A stretch of 64,000 nt of DNA from Devosia sp. A8/3-2 (GTDB lineage Bacteria > Pseudomonadota > Alphaproteobacteria > Rhizobiales > Devosiaceae), in assembly GCA_025452255.1 (NCBI GenBank), contig CP104974.1, forward strand, positions 3,016,156-3,080,155, read 5' to 3'. Shown here one piece after another: positions 1 through 9,851 of the stretch (the first letter of the stretch is position 1; the number at the start of each line of letters is the position of its first letter). The notes under the pieces are model-generated. The model made no database searches. It was given only the letters and a program-made list of their open reading frames with translations, and had not been told where the DNA came from. The translations under genes were made by a program, and so were the position numbers.

Positions 1-529
1 GCACCATGAGGCCGCGCTGGTTGATGAAGACATCGAGCGGCAATTCAGAACGAATTGCGGACTGCCGGCATCGCCTTGAGCACGGCGAAATACCAGAAGA
101 ACAATTGCAGCAGCAGCGGGATGTTACGGATCGTCTCGATATAGACCGTGGCCACGCGGGCGATCAGCCAATTGGACGACAGCCGCGCTATGCCCGGGGT
201 GAAGCCCAGAAGCGTGGCGAAGAAGATGCCGATAACGGCGACCAGCAGCGTATTGAGCAGGCCGGCGAGGAAAGCCTGCCAGTAAAACGAAGTCCGGCTC
301 CGGGGAACAGCGTGAAGCTGATGTCGAAGCCAGCGGTGCGGAACAGGAAATCAAAGCCAGTGGTCTTGTTTTGCGCGGCCGGGTTCTGGGCCGTATTTAT
401 GATGATCCAGTAGAAGAAGGCGACGACCAGCCCGCCAACGATGATCTGGTAGAGGATACCCCGGACTACGGGGTCGTTCAGCAGCGAGGTGCGCGGGGCG
501 CTGCTACCGATATTGTCTTGCACAGCCAT
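1..529 (-). CDS. aapQ: General L-amino-acid ABC transporter permease AapQ (3' end outside window)
   Basis: Inner-membrane permease of the AapJQMP polar amino-acid importer. The N-terminus reads MAVQDNIGSSAPRTSLLNDP, followed by a hydrophobic helix (IIVGGLVVAFFYWIII) and the family-typical stretch FLFRTAGFDISF. After repair it continues with WQAFLAGLLNTLLVAVIGI and RNIPLLLQLFFWYFAVLKA, the HisM-type fold with the permease contact loop still beyond the window edge. Two frame breaks: one C short in a C run near 302, and an extra base inside TTCGAA near position 47. It lies downstream of aapJ, separated by a hairpin, which is the usual order of this operon. Confidence 0.85.
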
Positions 530-695
530 GGGGCATGCATTCCTTTGCTGTGAACCGAGGCGCCGCTACGAACGGAGCGTCAATCCGGCATGACTTGTGG
601 ACATAACTCGGCCGTCGCCGGGATCAACAAATCCCTGCCGCCACCAGCAGGGCTGGTGATGTTTGATGTTCGAGGTCGCCGGTTCAAAACCAAAA

Positions 696-720
696 CCGGC
701 GCTCCTTTTGGGAGCGCCGG
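696..720 (-). terminator. Stem-loop between aapJ and aapQ
   Basis: A perfect 10-bp stem (696-705 with 711-720) closes a 5-nt loop; read on the minus strand it is followed by two short T runs (TTTTGGTTTT). It sits 15 bp after the aapJ stop and about 170 bp before aapQ. Such hairpins after the binding-protein gene usually stabilise or partly terminate the message so that the binding protein is made in excess over the permeases. That role is inferred from position. Confidence 0.6.
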
Positions 721-734
721 GCTTGTGATTGCTA

Positions 735-1755
735 TTAGCGGATCGGCGGCGCGTATTGCAGCCCGCCATTGGTCCACAGCGCATTGAGGCCGCGTTCCAG
801 CCCGATATCGGTCGAGGGACCGACGTTGCGCTCGAAGGCCTCGCCGTAGTTACCAACCAGCTTGATGATCTGGTAAGCCCAGTCCTTGGTCAGCCCGATG
901 GGAGCACCAAAGTCGCCTTCAACGCCGAGCAGACGCTTGACGGCCGGATTGTCCGAGCCGAGCATTTCATCGACATTAGCGGAAGTTACGCCCAGTTCTT
1001 CAGCTTCCAGCAGAGCATAGTAAGCCCAGCGGTTGATCTTGAACCACAGATCGTCGCCCTGACGGACCACAGGGCCAAGGGGCTCCTTGGAGATGATTTC
1101 GGGCAGGATCACGTGGTCGTCCGGCACGGCGAACTTGGAGCGCTCAGCGGCCAGAGCCGAGGCGTCGGTGGTGTAGACGTCGCAACGGCCATCTTCATAG
1201 GCCTTCACGACTTCGTCCCGGTCGACGAACACGACGGTGTTGAATTCAAGATTGTTGGCGGCAAAATAGTCGGCAGCGTTGAGCTCGGTGGTGGTGCCGG
1301 ATTCGATGCAGATGGCGGCGCCGGACAGGTCGAGCGCCGATTCTGATGCCATCGGCCTTGCGAACCATGAAGCCACGGCCATCATAATACATGGTGCCGA
1401 TGAAGCTGATGCCCAGATCGGTATCGCGGCTCATGGTCCGGTGGTGGTGCGCGACAGGATATCGATTTCGCCCGCAGACAGCGCGGCAGAAACGCTCCTG
1501 GGAGGTCAAGGGCGTGTAGCGGACCGAATCGGCATTGTTGAAGATGGCGGCGGCAACTGCGCGGCAGAAGTCGACCTCGAGGCCGGCCCACACATTGTTG
1601 GCATCTGGAGCAGAGAAGCCGGCGACACCGCCGGTAACGCCGCATTGGAGATAGCCTTTGGCCTTAACATCGCTGAGCGTATCAGCGTGCGCAGCAGACG
1701 CACCGATGAGGCCGAGGGAGGCCGCAAGTGCGAACGTTACGAGCGTTTTTTGCAT
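735..1755 (-). CDS. aapJ: General L-amino-acid ABC transporter substrate-binding protein AapJ
   Basis: Periplasmic binding protein of the broad-specificity amino-acid importer. It has a Sec signal peptide (MQKTLVTFALAASLGLIGASAAHA) and family blocks LSDVKAKGYLQCGV, GLEVDFCRAVAAAIF, SGTTTELNAADYF and DVYTTDASALAAERS, ending GLNALWTNGGLQYAPPIR; about 339 residues after repair, normal for AapJ. Three indels: extra T in TTCG at 1344, extra base in TTCG near 1488, and a lost T turning ACCTGG into ACCGG near 1437. The last two compensate each other, so the ORF looks open there but encodes nonsense. First gene of aapJQ; start codon ATG at 1755. Confidence 0.9.
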
Positions 1756-1982
1756 TGGATTTTGCCTTTAAGTTTCCTGACCTGTGTCCCGAAGCTCTTT
1801 GTGACTCGAAGGTCGTGGCTTCAGTGGCACCGCCGCCCTTTCAATGGCGGTTGTGATGCTGCTAAGCATGCAAGCGTCTATTGACCGTTGCGTCAAGGGC
1901 CGTTGATCCGTTGAGACAGCATGCCTGTCGCTTTATTAGACACTTATCCCGATTTGATGTGAATTTGAGCACCGAGCCTAGT

Positions 1983-3171
1983 ATGAGTGAGAACAAAAGC
2001 GGCAATGCCGCACAGCCTTCAGTCGAAACAATACTGACCCATCACGGACGGCGGCCGGACGATCAGTTCGGATTCGTTAATACGCCGGTCTATCGCGGCT
2101 CGACCATCCTGTTCAAAACACTGGATGATCTGGACGCGCAGGAGCAGCGCTTTCTCTATGGCCGGGCCGGCAACCCGACCACCGAAAGCGTCGAGGCGGT
2201 GGTGACCGAACTCGAGGGCGCTTACCGGACCAAGCTCGTACCATCGGGGCTTGCCGCGATCACGATTGCGTTGCTGAGCTGCGTCAAGGCAGGCGACGAC
2301 GTGCTGATCTGCGACAGCGCCTATGAACCAGGGCGAAAATTCGCCGATGGGTTCCTCGCCCGCATGGGCGTGACGACGCGCTATTACGATCCGCGGATCG
2401 GCGAAGGCTCGGCCGAATTGATGCAGCCCAATACCAAGGCCATTCTGGCGGAAAGCCCGGGCTCGCTGACCTTCGAGATACAGGACATTCCGGCACTGGC
2501 GCGGGTGGCCAAGGCGGGCAGCGCGCGGCTGATCGTGGACAATAGCTGGGCCAGCCCGCTTTATCACAAGCCGCTGGCGCTGGGCGCGGACTCGGTGGTG
2601 CATTCGGGCACCAAGATGTTTATCGGGCATTCCGACGCCTTTGCCGGCACGATTTCGACTACCGAAGAAGCACTGGAAGGATGTGGAGAACACGCGGGCT
2701 TTGCTTGGGTTCTTTACCTCGGGCGACGAGGCGTTTCTGGTGGCGCAGGGCCTCAAGACCACGGCCATTCGGATGAAGGAGCATCAGGAGCGGGCGCTGG
2801 AGATTGCGCGCTGGCTGGAAGCGCAGCCGGAAGTGGTTTCGGTGTTGCACCCTGCCCTGCCGAGCCACCCGGACCATGCCTTGTTCAAGCGCGACTTTAC
2901 CGGCTCGGGGAGCCTGTTCGGCGTGGTGCTGAAGCCGGCGCCGCGGGCTTCGGTTGCGGCCTTTGTCGATGGGCTGGAGTTGTTCACCATAGGCTATTCA
3001 TGGGGCGGCTATGAAAGCCTGTGCCTGCCGGTGAAGCTGGGCAAGAATCGCACGGCCAAGCCGTGGACGGAGCAGGGAAACCTGTTCCGCCTGCATATTG
3101 GGCTCGAAGGCGTGGACGATCTCAAGGCCGACCTTGCGGCCGCTATTGCTCGCTACGCTCAGGCGCGCTGA
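1983..3171 (+). CDS. metC: Cystathionine beta-lyase (PLP Cys/Met metabolism family)
   Basis: PLP enzyme cleaving cystathionine to homocysteine, pyruvate and ammonium in methionine synthesis. Visible: YGRAGNPTTESVEAVVTELEG (PLP phosphate loop region), LVPSGLAAI, IVDNSWASPLYHKPLALGAD and SGTKMFIGHSD carrying the PLP lysine; the C-terminal half has TIGYSWGGYESL and the family's closing FRLHIGLEGVDDL. One extra base near 2671 splits it (TTEE joins HWKDVENTRALLGFF). I start at the ATG at 1983 (MSENKSGN) rather than an in-frame codon 102 bases upstream because homology begins soon after. About 395 residues, full length. Divergent from aapJ; no riboswitch seen upstream. Confidence 0.85.
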
Positions 3172-3907
3172 GTAACGAGCCGCCACACGCGGCGCAGGTT
3201 TGGCAGGCCACGGAAACGGATCGTGCCGTCCGGCAATCTGGCGAAGAGCCAGCGCCGGGCGGCGAAGAAATTGCGCACGGCATAGGCCCCAATGCAGCCC
3301 AAGGCGAAGCCGGCGACCACATCGGTGGGATAGTGCATGCCGATGACAATGCGCGAAAAGCCCGTCATCACCGCGATCAACAGAAAGAGCTGGAAGAATT
3401 TCGGCGCTACAGAAACCGACGACAAGAGCCGTCGCCATGGCCGTGGTGGAATGGCCCGACGGGAAGCTCTGGAACGTCAGAATCGTTGAGGATGCGTCGG
3501 AAGGCAAAGGCGCCGTGTTCAAGAAATTCGGCCGGCCGGCCGCGGCCAAACAGTCGCTTGAGCCCGTTGGCGAGGAGGCCCGGGGCGCCGACGCCGACGA
3601 AAATGAAGCTGGCCAGCATGGTCAATTCCCAACTGGCGCGGCGATAATAGCCGGACGGCAGCACGAAACGGCCGATCAGCGCCGGGATCATGACGATCAG
3701 CGAGGGGATTAGCACCCAATCGGACAGGCCAAAATCGGTGAGGAAATAGAAGGGCGCACGCCAGACATCGGGCCGAGCCATCAGGCTTTGCGAGATATAG
3801 GCATCGAAAAACATCAGCACGAAAAGCACGGCGACCAGCACCGTGACGTAGTTGGGCCAGTTTTTCTGGGTGAGGCCGAGGGGCCAGCGAGCGGTCAAAT
3901 TGGGCAT
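3159..3907 (-). CDS. PAP2-family membrane phosphatase
   Basis: Integral membrane lipid or undecaprenyl-pyrophosphate-type phosphatase. All three signature motifs are present after repair: KRLFGRGRP (KX6RP), PSGHS, and SRIVIGMHYPTDVVAG (SRX5HX3D with catalytic His). Six or so hydrophobic helices surround them. Two extra bases, both inside TTCG contexts (3479 and 3411), split it into three reading frames; removing them gives one open frame of about 249 residues. It converges on metC with the two 3' ends overlapping by 13 bp. The exact substrate cannot be read from sequence. Confidence 0.85.
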
Positions 3908-4008
3908 AAGGGTTTTTGAACAACCACAATCAATCCGTCAACGGTGTGATATCGGCTTGGTTGCGCTTGCCCTTTGGAAACGAACAGGCTAACGGAAGGC
4001 GGTGATCT

Positions 4009-4086
4009 CGGAGTGTAGCTCAGCTCGGTAGAGCACCGGTTTTGGGAACCGGGGGTCCAAAGTTCAGAATCTTTGTACTCCGACCA
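4009..4086 (+). tRNA. tRNA-Pro(TGG), carrying two indel-type errors
   Basis: Acceptor CGGAGTG pairs with the 3' strand ending ACTCCG, A discriminator and encoded CCA (4084-4086). Anticodon stem CCGGT/ACCGG closes a loop with anticodon TGG. Two positions deviate from every functional tRNA: the D arm reads AGCTCAGCTCGGTAGAGC where GCCTGG is expected, and the T loop reads TTCAGAATC instead of TTCGAATC, with an extra A at 4066. Both match the recurring error contexts seen in the protein genes, so the real gene is most likely normal. Confidence 0.85.
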
Positions 4087-4164
4087 TCACATTTAGCCGT
4101 TCTGGCGAGGTTATTATCGCAAGGCCTTCGGGCCTTGTTATGCACATCGTGTTGAGGACTTTGC

Positions 4165-4470
4165 ATGACCGCCCGCATCTATCGCCCTGCCCGCAACGCC
4201 ATGCAGTCGGGAAAAGGCAAGTCCAAGAATTGGGTTCTGGTGCATGAACCCGCCGCGCAGCGTGAGATCGACCCGCTGATGGGCTATACGACCTCCACCG
4301 ATACGCGCCAACAGATCAAGCTCAGCTTCGACACGCTCGAACTGGCGGAAGCCTATGCGCAGAAGAATGGCATCGCCTATTCGGTGCAGCCCGCGCATGA
4401 CGCCACGCCCAAGCGCGTGAGCTATCCGGACAACTTCCGCTCTGACCGTAAGACGCCCTGGACGCATTAG
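4165..4470 (+). CDS. NDUFS4-like ETC complex I subunit conserved-region protein
   Basis: 101-residue protein of the PF04800 type (mitochondrial NDUFS4 homologue), an accessory peripheral subunit of NADH dehydrogenase in alphaproteobacteria. The protein begins MTARIYRPARNAMQSGKGKS and contains WVLVHEPAAQREIDPLMGYTTSTDTRQQIKLSF, the family core (W.L.F.P....IDPLMGW..S.DT..Q..L.F), and ends with YPDNFRSDRKTPWTH. Intact, normal length, own start ATG at 4165. It follows tRNA-Pro directly. Confidence 0.88.
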   Translation: MTARIYRPARNAMQSGKGKSKNWVLVHEPAAQREIDPLMGYTTSTDTRQQIKLSFDTLELAEAYAQKNGIAYSVQPAHDATPKRVSYPDNFRSDRKTPWTH

Positions 4471-4536
4471 CCGAGCGTGACATTTTGAATCCATAGAGCG
4501 CCGCAAGCCATTGTGGCGCTTTTGTTTTTGGAGATC

Positions 4537-5285
4537 GTGCACTGGAAACCGGCCTGCTGATCATATTGTGCAGCGCGGCCGCGGCCGGCTTTGCGCAGGG
4601 CGTGTCGGGCTTTGCCTTTTCGCTGGTGGCACTATCGTTCTGGGCACGGGCCGTCGAGCCGCAACTGGCGGCGCCGATGTCGGTTTTGGGGCACTGGCCG
4701 GGCAATTGGTGACGCTGCCCCGGGTGTGGCGGGGATTTGATCCCAAGCGGTTGTGGCCGCTGCTGGTGGGTGGGCTGATCGGGGTGCCGGTTGGCGTGTT
4801 GCTGCTGCAATGGCTCGATCCCACGGTGTTCAAGTTCGGGCTGGGTGTTTTCCTGCTGATCTATTGCCCGCTGCTGCTTCTGCTGCCGGCTGGGTACACT
4901 CGGCGGCATGGCGGGCGCATTGCCGATGCGGCGTCAGGGCTGGTTGGCGGTGTGCTGGGCGGCATTGGCGGTATGTCGGGGCCGGTGCCGACGCTGTGGA
5001 CGACGCTGCGGGGCTGGGACAAGGACACGCAGCGCGGTGTGCTGCAGGCGTTCAATATCGCCATGCATGTCTCGACGCTCACCGCCTATGCGATTTCGGG
5101 CTCGATTACGGCGCAGGCGCTGACCATGTTTGCACTGGATTACGCCGGCGCTGGTGGTGCCCACGATTCTGGGCGTGTTGCTGTTCCGGCGGCTCAAGGC
5201 GATCGCGTTCCGCCGGATTATCCTGAGCTTCCTGCTGCTCTCAGGCGCTTCGCTGGTGTGGGGAAGTGTCGCCGCCCGGCTGTGA
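4537..5285 (+). CDS. TauE/SafE (TSUP) family membrane permease
   Basis: Eight-helix-type transporter family often exporting sulfite or organosulfonates; substrate unknown here. Repaired N-terminus begins with GTG at 4537 behind GGAG (VHLETGLLIILCSAAAAGFA), then FSLVALSFWARAVEPQLAAPMSV, GGVLGGIGGMSGPVPTLWTTLRGW (TSUP glycine-rich second repeat motif) and a closing TILGVLLFRRLKAIAFRRIILSFLLLSG. Breaks near 4541 and 4694 are both CCTGG read as CTGG; a third near 5136 is an extra G. About 249 residues after repair. Confidence 0.75.
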
Positions 5286-5343
5286 CTTTTCGGGTTTTGG
5301 CGCGGCCAATGTTCTGGCAGGGTAGGTCCAAAGGAACATTTGC

Positions 5344-6209
5344 ATGACCAGATCGCTTTTTGCCCTTCCTGCCCTGCTCCTCGCGCTTGCTGCGCCCGCA
5401 CAGGCGGCGCCGGCCCTGTGGTCGATCAGCGATGATGACAGCACTATCTGGCTGTTCGGCTCGTTTCACCTGCTGCCGCCTGATCTGGACTGGCGGACGG
5501 ATCTGTTCTCCGAAACGCTGGAAAAGGCCGATGTGGTCTATTTCTGAAACCGATGTCGGTCCGGCAGCGCAGGCGACGCTGGGCGCCAAGAGTTTTGAGC
5601 TGGGCCTGCGCGACGATGGCAAGTTTTTGAGCCGAGTGCTCGAGCCGGATGTGGAAGCCCTATTACGCCGGGTTTCGGGCGAATATGCCGTGCCCATGCC
5701 GCTGCTCAACACGCTTAAGCCGTGGCTGGCTTCGATCACCCTGACCGCTGCGGTCGCGCAACGCGCCGGGCTCGACCCCAATAGCGGGGTGGATATCGTG
5801 TTGCAGCGCGAAGTGCCGGCGGAGCGGCAGGCCTATTTTGAGACCGGCGAGGAACAGCTTGCCCTGCTGGCCGATGGCTCGGAGCAGGAGCAGACCGACA
5901 TGCTGGCAGCTACGCTCGCTGAGGTGGGCGGCATGAGCAAGATGCTCAGCAAGATGATCTCGGCTCTGGACACGCGGCACGCCGGAACATCTGGCGGCCT
6001 ATTTCATGGAGGATCTGGGGACCGACGAAGCGGCAATGATGGACCGCATCATCTATGACCGCAATGAGCGCTGGGCGGAGACGCTGAAAGGCGTGCTGGC
6101 CGATAATAAAAATGCGCTGGTAGTGGTCGGCGCCGGGCACATGATCGGGGATCGTGGGGTGCAGGCGCTGCTTGAAGACGCTGGATTTGCGGTCCAGCGT
6201 CTTCAGTGA
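5344..6209 (+). CDS. TraB/GumN family protein
   Basis: Periplasmic or envelope protein of the TraB/PrgY/GumN family (erythromycin-esterase-like fold, often called polysaccharide biosynthesis GumN). Signal peptide MTRSLFALPALLLALAAPAQA; N-terminal GX2H-type motif in LWSISDDDSTIWLFGSFHLLP and C-terminal ALVVVGAGHMIGDRGVQALLEDAG, both diagnostic. Frame breaks at 5546 (TTCGAA read TTCTGAA) and near 5967 (GCCTGG read GCTCTGG). About 288 residues after repair. The last 12 codons contain a perfect inverted repeat. Function in this organism unknown. Confidence 0.8.
6174..6204. repeat. Perfect 12-bp inverted repeat at the convergent gene ends
   Basis: GAAGACGCTGGA (6174-6185) and its exact complement (6193-6204) flank a 7-nt loop inside the last codons of the TraB/GumN gene, 14 bp before the stop of the converging oxidoreductase gene. 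The position suggests a bidirectional transcription stop, but no T run follows on either strand, so this is a hairpin of unproven role. Confidence 0.45.
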
Positions 6210-6217
6210 TTTGAGGC

Positions 6218-7371
6218 TTAGACCGCGCTGAGCTTGGTCCATTTACCGTCGGCTCTGGCTCGAGGCCACCGACGCCATGATGAACTGCATGCCTTCGACG
6301 CCATCGGCCAGAGTGGGGAGCAGGCCTTCGTAGGCGGCGCCTTCGCCGCGGATGACGGCGGCGAACTGGCTATAGAGCGTGGCGAAGGCTTCCAGATACC
6401 CTTCGGGGTGGCCGGAGGGGATGCGGACATTCATGGTCGAGGCGGCATTGCCGGAAATGGCGCCGCCACGGGTCAGCAATTGCTTGGGCTTACCGAACTC
6501 GGTGAACCACATGTAATTGGGATTGTCCTGGCGCCATTCGAGCCCCCTTTTCGCCATAGATGCGCAGCTGGAGGCCGTTTTCGCAGCCCACCGCGACTCG
6601 GCTGGCCCAAAGCATGCCCTTGGCCCCGCCTTCGAAGCGCAGCATGATGTGGACGTTGTCGTCCAGCTTGCGGCCGGGGACGAAGCTGGTCAGATCGGCC
6701 GAGACAGGAATCGGTCTTGAGGCCGGTGACGAAGCGCAGCAGATTATAGGCGTGGGTGCCGATATCGCCGATGGCGCCGCCGGCGCCGGAACAGGCCGGA
6801 TCGGTGCGCCGGGCGGCCTGCTTGTTGTCGTCATCAGTGGCCTCGGCTAGCCAATCCTGCGGATATTCGGCCCGGATGACGCGGATCTTGCCCAGAGCGC
6901 CGGATTCTGATCATTTCGCGGGCCTGCCGGATCAGCGGATAGCCGGTGTAATTGTGCGTCAGCAGGAATTTGGCGCCGTTCTTTGGCTTGATCTCGGCCA
7001 GTTTGCGGGCATCTTCGATGGTCGAGGTGATCGGCTTGTCGCAAATGACGTGGATGCCGGCCTCGAGGGAAGGCCTTGGCGGGGCCATAATGCATGTGGT
7101 TTGGCGTGACGATGGCCACGGCCTCGACGCCATCAGGGCGCGCGGCTTCGGCGCGGGCCATTTCTTCGTAGCTGGTATAGATGCGGTCTTCGGCAAAGCC
7201 GAGATTGCGGCCCGATTCCTTGGCCACTTCGGGGCGCGACGACAAGGCGCCGGCCACCAGATCGTAGTCCCCGTCGATGCGGGCGGCCACCCGGTGCACA
7301 TAGCCGATAAAGGCTCCCGTGCCGCCGCCAATCATGCCCGAGCGAATGCGCTTTGCGCCGTTTTCAGCCAT
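6218..7371 (-). CDS. Gfo/Idh/MocA family oxidoreductase (first of two)
   Basis: NAD(P)-dependent sugar or inositol-type dehydrogenase. N-terminal Rossmann start SGMIGGGTGAFIGYVHRVAARID, then VAIVTPNHMHYGPAKA and the family motif ICDKPITST (the EKP-type lysine), followed by THNYTGYPLIRQAREMI. The C-terminal half is badly broken in the raw frames but reads GGAIGDIGTHAYNLLRFVTG and ADGVEGMQFIMASVASS. Indels include TTCG at 6909 and CCTGG at about 6255 (reverse-strand CCAGG). About 384 residues after repair. Last gene of the sugar locus, so the likely substrate is the imported sugar or its keto derivative. Confidence 0.82.
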
Positions 7372-7414
7372 TGATGCCTCCTCAATTCAACGTCTTCCGA
7401 CGTCTACCACAAGG

Positions 7415-7490
7415 TCATTCCCGCGAAAGCGGGAACCTCTGTTGTTGTCACAGTGTCCGCAAACGGAGGTTCCCGCCTTCGCGGGAATGA
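7415..7490. repeat. Imperfect palindromic intergenic element
   Basis: Two 25-nt arms (7415-7439 and 7466-7490) are inverse complements with one mismatch and each is itself palindromic around a CCCGC/GCGGG core. The element lies between the first oxidoreductase and the first isomerase. It resembles the short intergenic palindromes (REP-like) scattered in Hyphomicrobiales genomes; similar but not identical elements occur at 8621, 59771 and 61794. Confidence 0.7.
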
Positions 7491-7509
7491 CTCCGTGGGG
7501 GTGATAGGG

Positions 7510-8562
7510 TTAGCTCAGACCCAAAATCTTCCGGTTTGCCGCCAGATCCGTTCCCGCCGACGCGAAATCGTCGAAGGCGTGTTCGGTGACGTGGATGATG
7601 TGGTTCTTGATGAACTCAGCGCCTTCGCGCGCCATCTTCGGGGTGCTTGATGGCGCATTCCCATTCGAGCACGGCCCAGCCGGCAAAGTCGTATTGCGCC
7701 ATCTTGGAGAAGATCGAGGCGAAATCGACACGGCCATCGCCCAGCGAGCGGAAGCGCCCTGCTCGGTTGATCCAGCTCTGATAGCCCGAATAGACGCCCC
7801 GGCGGCCACTCGGATTGAACTCGGCATCCTTGACGTGGAACAGCTTGATGCGCTCGTGATAAATATCGATGAAATCGAGATAATCGAGCTGCTGCAGCAC
7901 CATGTGGCTGGGATCGTAGAGGATGTTGGCGCGCGGGTGATTTTTGACGCGATCAAGGAACATCTCGAAGGTTACGCCGTCGAACAGGTCTTCGCCGGGA
8001 TGCAGTTCGTAGCCGACATCAACGCCGTTTTCGTCAAAGGCATTGAGGATCGGCGTCCAGCGGCGGGCCAGTTCGTCAAAGGCTTCTTCGACAAGGCCAG
8101 CGGGGCGCTGGGGGAACGGATAGAGGAACGGCTGGGCCAGCGCGCCCGAGAAGGTCGCGTGCTCGGTGAGGCCCAGATTTTTGGATGCCTTGGCGGCCCA
8201 ATGCAGTTGCTGCACCGCCCATTCTCGGCGGGCCTTGGGATTGTTGTGCACCGATGCCGGGGCGAAACCATCAAGCATGGTGTCGTAGACCGGATGGGCG
8301 GCAACGAGCTGGCCCCGGAGATGGGTCGAGAGCTCGGTGATGGCGAGGCCATGCTTGGCGGCGGTGCCGGTCAGCTCATCGGCATAAGTCTTGGAGGTGG
8401 CGGCCTTTTCCAGATCGATCAGGCTGGTGACCCGGTGGGGATCTGCACGCCCTTATAGCCATAATTGGCGGCCCAGCCGCAAATGGCGTCGAAGGAATTG
8501 AATGGCGGCTTGTCTCCGGCGAATTGCGCCAGGAAGACTGCGGGACCCTTGATGGTGCGCAT
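7510..8562 (-). CDS. Sugar phosphate isomerase/epimerase family protein (first of two)
   Basis: TIM-barrel protein of the xylose-isomerase-like/IolE superfamily. Starts at ATG 8562 behind GGAGAG (MRTIKGPAVFLAQFAGDKPP). Visible metal-site type motifs: VGYELHPGEDLFDG, NILYDPSHMVLQQLDY, and HVKDAEFNPSGRRGVYSGYQSW. About 350 residues, long for the family. Frame breaks: ACCTGG read ACCGG near 8437 and loss of two bases in a GCGCGC run near 7640. Sits between the two oxidoreductases, suggesting isomerisation or epimerisation of the oxidised sugar. Substrate not determinable. Confidence 0.8.
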
Positions 8563-8620
8563 GAAATCTCTCTCCTCGTGAGGCGCTGAGGCGCCTTGGT
8601 CTTTTGCCGTTTCAAACAGC

Positions 8621-8655
8621 GGACCTCACCCTGAGCTTATCGCAGGGCGAGGTCC
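8621..8655. repeat. Inverted repeat, REP-like
   Basis: GGACCTCACCCTG (8621-8633) and CAGGGCGAGGTCC (8643-8655) form a 13-bp stem with one G-T type mismatch and a 9-nt loop. Intergenic between the first isomerase and the second oxidoreductase. Confidence 0.6.
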
Positions 8656-8673
8656 ACTTTCAGCACATTGTTC

Positions 8674-8693
8674 GACAGGCCCATGGGCCTGTC
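8674..8693 (-). terminator. Perfect palindrome just after the second oxidoreductase
   Basis: A 20-bp perfect palindrome (GACAGGCCCATGGGCCTGTC) lies 15 bp beyond the stop codon at 8709. It could form a strong hairpin at the 3' end of the upstream transcript on the minus strand, but there is no T run, so termination is a guess and an mRNA-stabilising hairpin is equally possible. Confidence 0.35.
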
Positions 8694-8708
8694 AATGAGG
8701 TACGAACC

Positions 8709-9850
8709 TCAAGCCTTCAAAAGGGCCTGTGCGTCGGCCGGCGTGAGAGCCAGCGGACGCTCGCAGGTGGTCGACAGGGTGATGACCTGACCGGTCTCGC
8801 CGGCCTGCAGCAAGCTGGTGAGAACGTCCACGACGTGCAGGGCTACATCAAGGCCGCAACGGGCGGTGTAGCCGCCATCGATCGAGGCGATCATGTCGGC
8901 CGGGCCCGCGGTGCGGTAATTGGCGCGGTGGACGGGCTTGTCGAGATCCTGATTGGCGCGGCCAAACGGGTGATCCCATGGGGTGACCGTGCTCTTCTCG
9001 CCGGCCCAATTGGTGGTGACCAGATCGCCGCCGAAGAAGTTCGGATCGGGCACGAAGATCGACCCGCCCGTGCCATAGAGCTCGATATTGTGGTGGCCGT
9101 GGCTGGCAACGTCCCAGCTGGCGCCGATGGTGATCACCGCGCCATTGTGGAATTCGAGAATGCCATGAATGGTGGTCGGCGTCTCGACCTTGACGGTCTT
9201 ACCCTTCATTGGGCCTTCGGCCGTTACTTCACGGTCCGTACGAGCCATGTTGGTGAAGGCCGAGAGGCGTTTGACCGGCCCAAGCAGGTGGACCGGGTTG
9301 GTGACGTAATACGGGCCCATATCGAGGATCGGACCGCCGCCGGGCTTGAAGAAGAAGTCCGGATTGGGATGCCAATGTTCCATGCCCGGCCCCATGACGT
9401 GGGTGGTGCCGCTCATGATCTTGCCGAGCTTGCCGCTATCGATGATATCGCGGGCTTGCTGGTGGGCGCCGCCCAGAAGGTATCCGGAGCGGAGCCGACC
9501 TTGAGGTTGCGCTCGTCGGCGGCCTTCTTGAGCGCCATGCCCTCTTCAAGGGTCAGTACAAAAGGCTTTTCGGAATAGGCGTGCTTGCCGGCCGAGACGA
9601 TATCCTTGGACACCGAATAATGGGTGGCCGGGATGGTCAGGTTGACGATGACGTCCAGTTCGCTGTTCTTGAGCAGCTCGTCGGGCGTCTGGGCGGCAAC
9701 GCCGAATTCCTCGGCACGCTTCTGGGCGGCGGCGGGCAGAATGTCTGCCACCGCGCGAACCTCGAGCCCCTTGAACAGGGGCGCGAGACGCAGATAGGCC
9801 GCGGAAATATTGCCGGCACCCATGATGCCGACGCCATAAGTCTTTGCCAT
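8709..9850 (-). CDS. Gfo/Idh/MocA family oxidoreductase (second of two)
   Basis: NAD(P)-binding sugar dehydrogenase-type protein. Rossmann start GVGIMGAGNISAAYLRLAPLF, then LDVIVNLTIPATHYSVSKDIVSAGKHAYSEKPF with the conserved EKP lysine; C-terminal beta-sheet domain has KPGGGPILDMGPYYVTNPVHLLGPVKR, equivalent to the family GGG..D.G.H.. motif with a tyrosine where His is commonest. About 380 residues. One frame break near 9476 where TTCCTGGG lost a C (CCTGG context). Only 1 bp separates it from the upstream isomerase gene, so the two are co-transcribed. Confidence 0.88.
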
Positions 9851-9851
9851 T

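Noticed and set aside
1756..1982. SAM-type riboswitch upstream of metC
   Set aside because: I looked for SAM-II or SAM-I core motifs in the 227 bp between aapJ and metC and found none.
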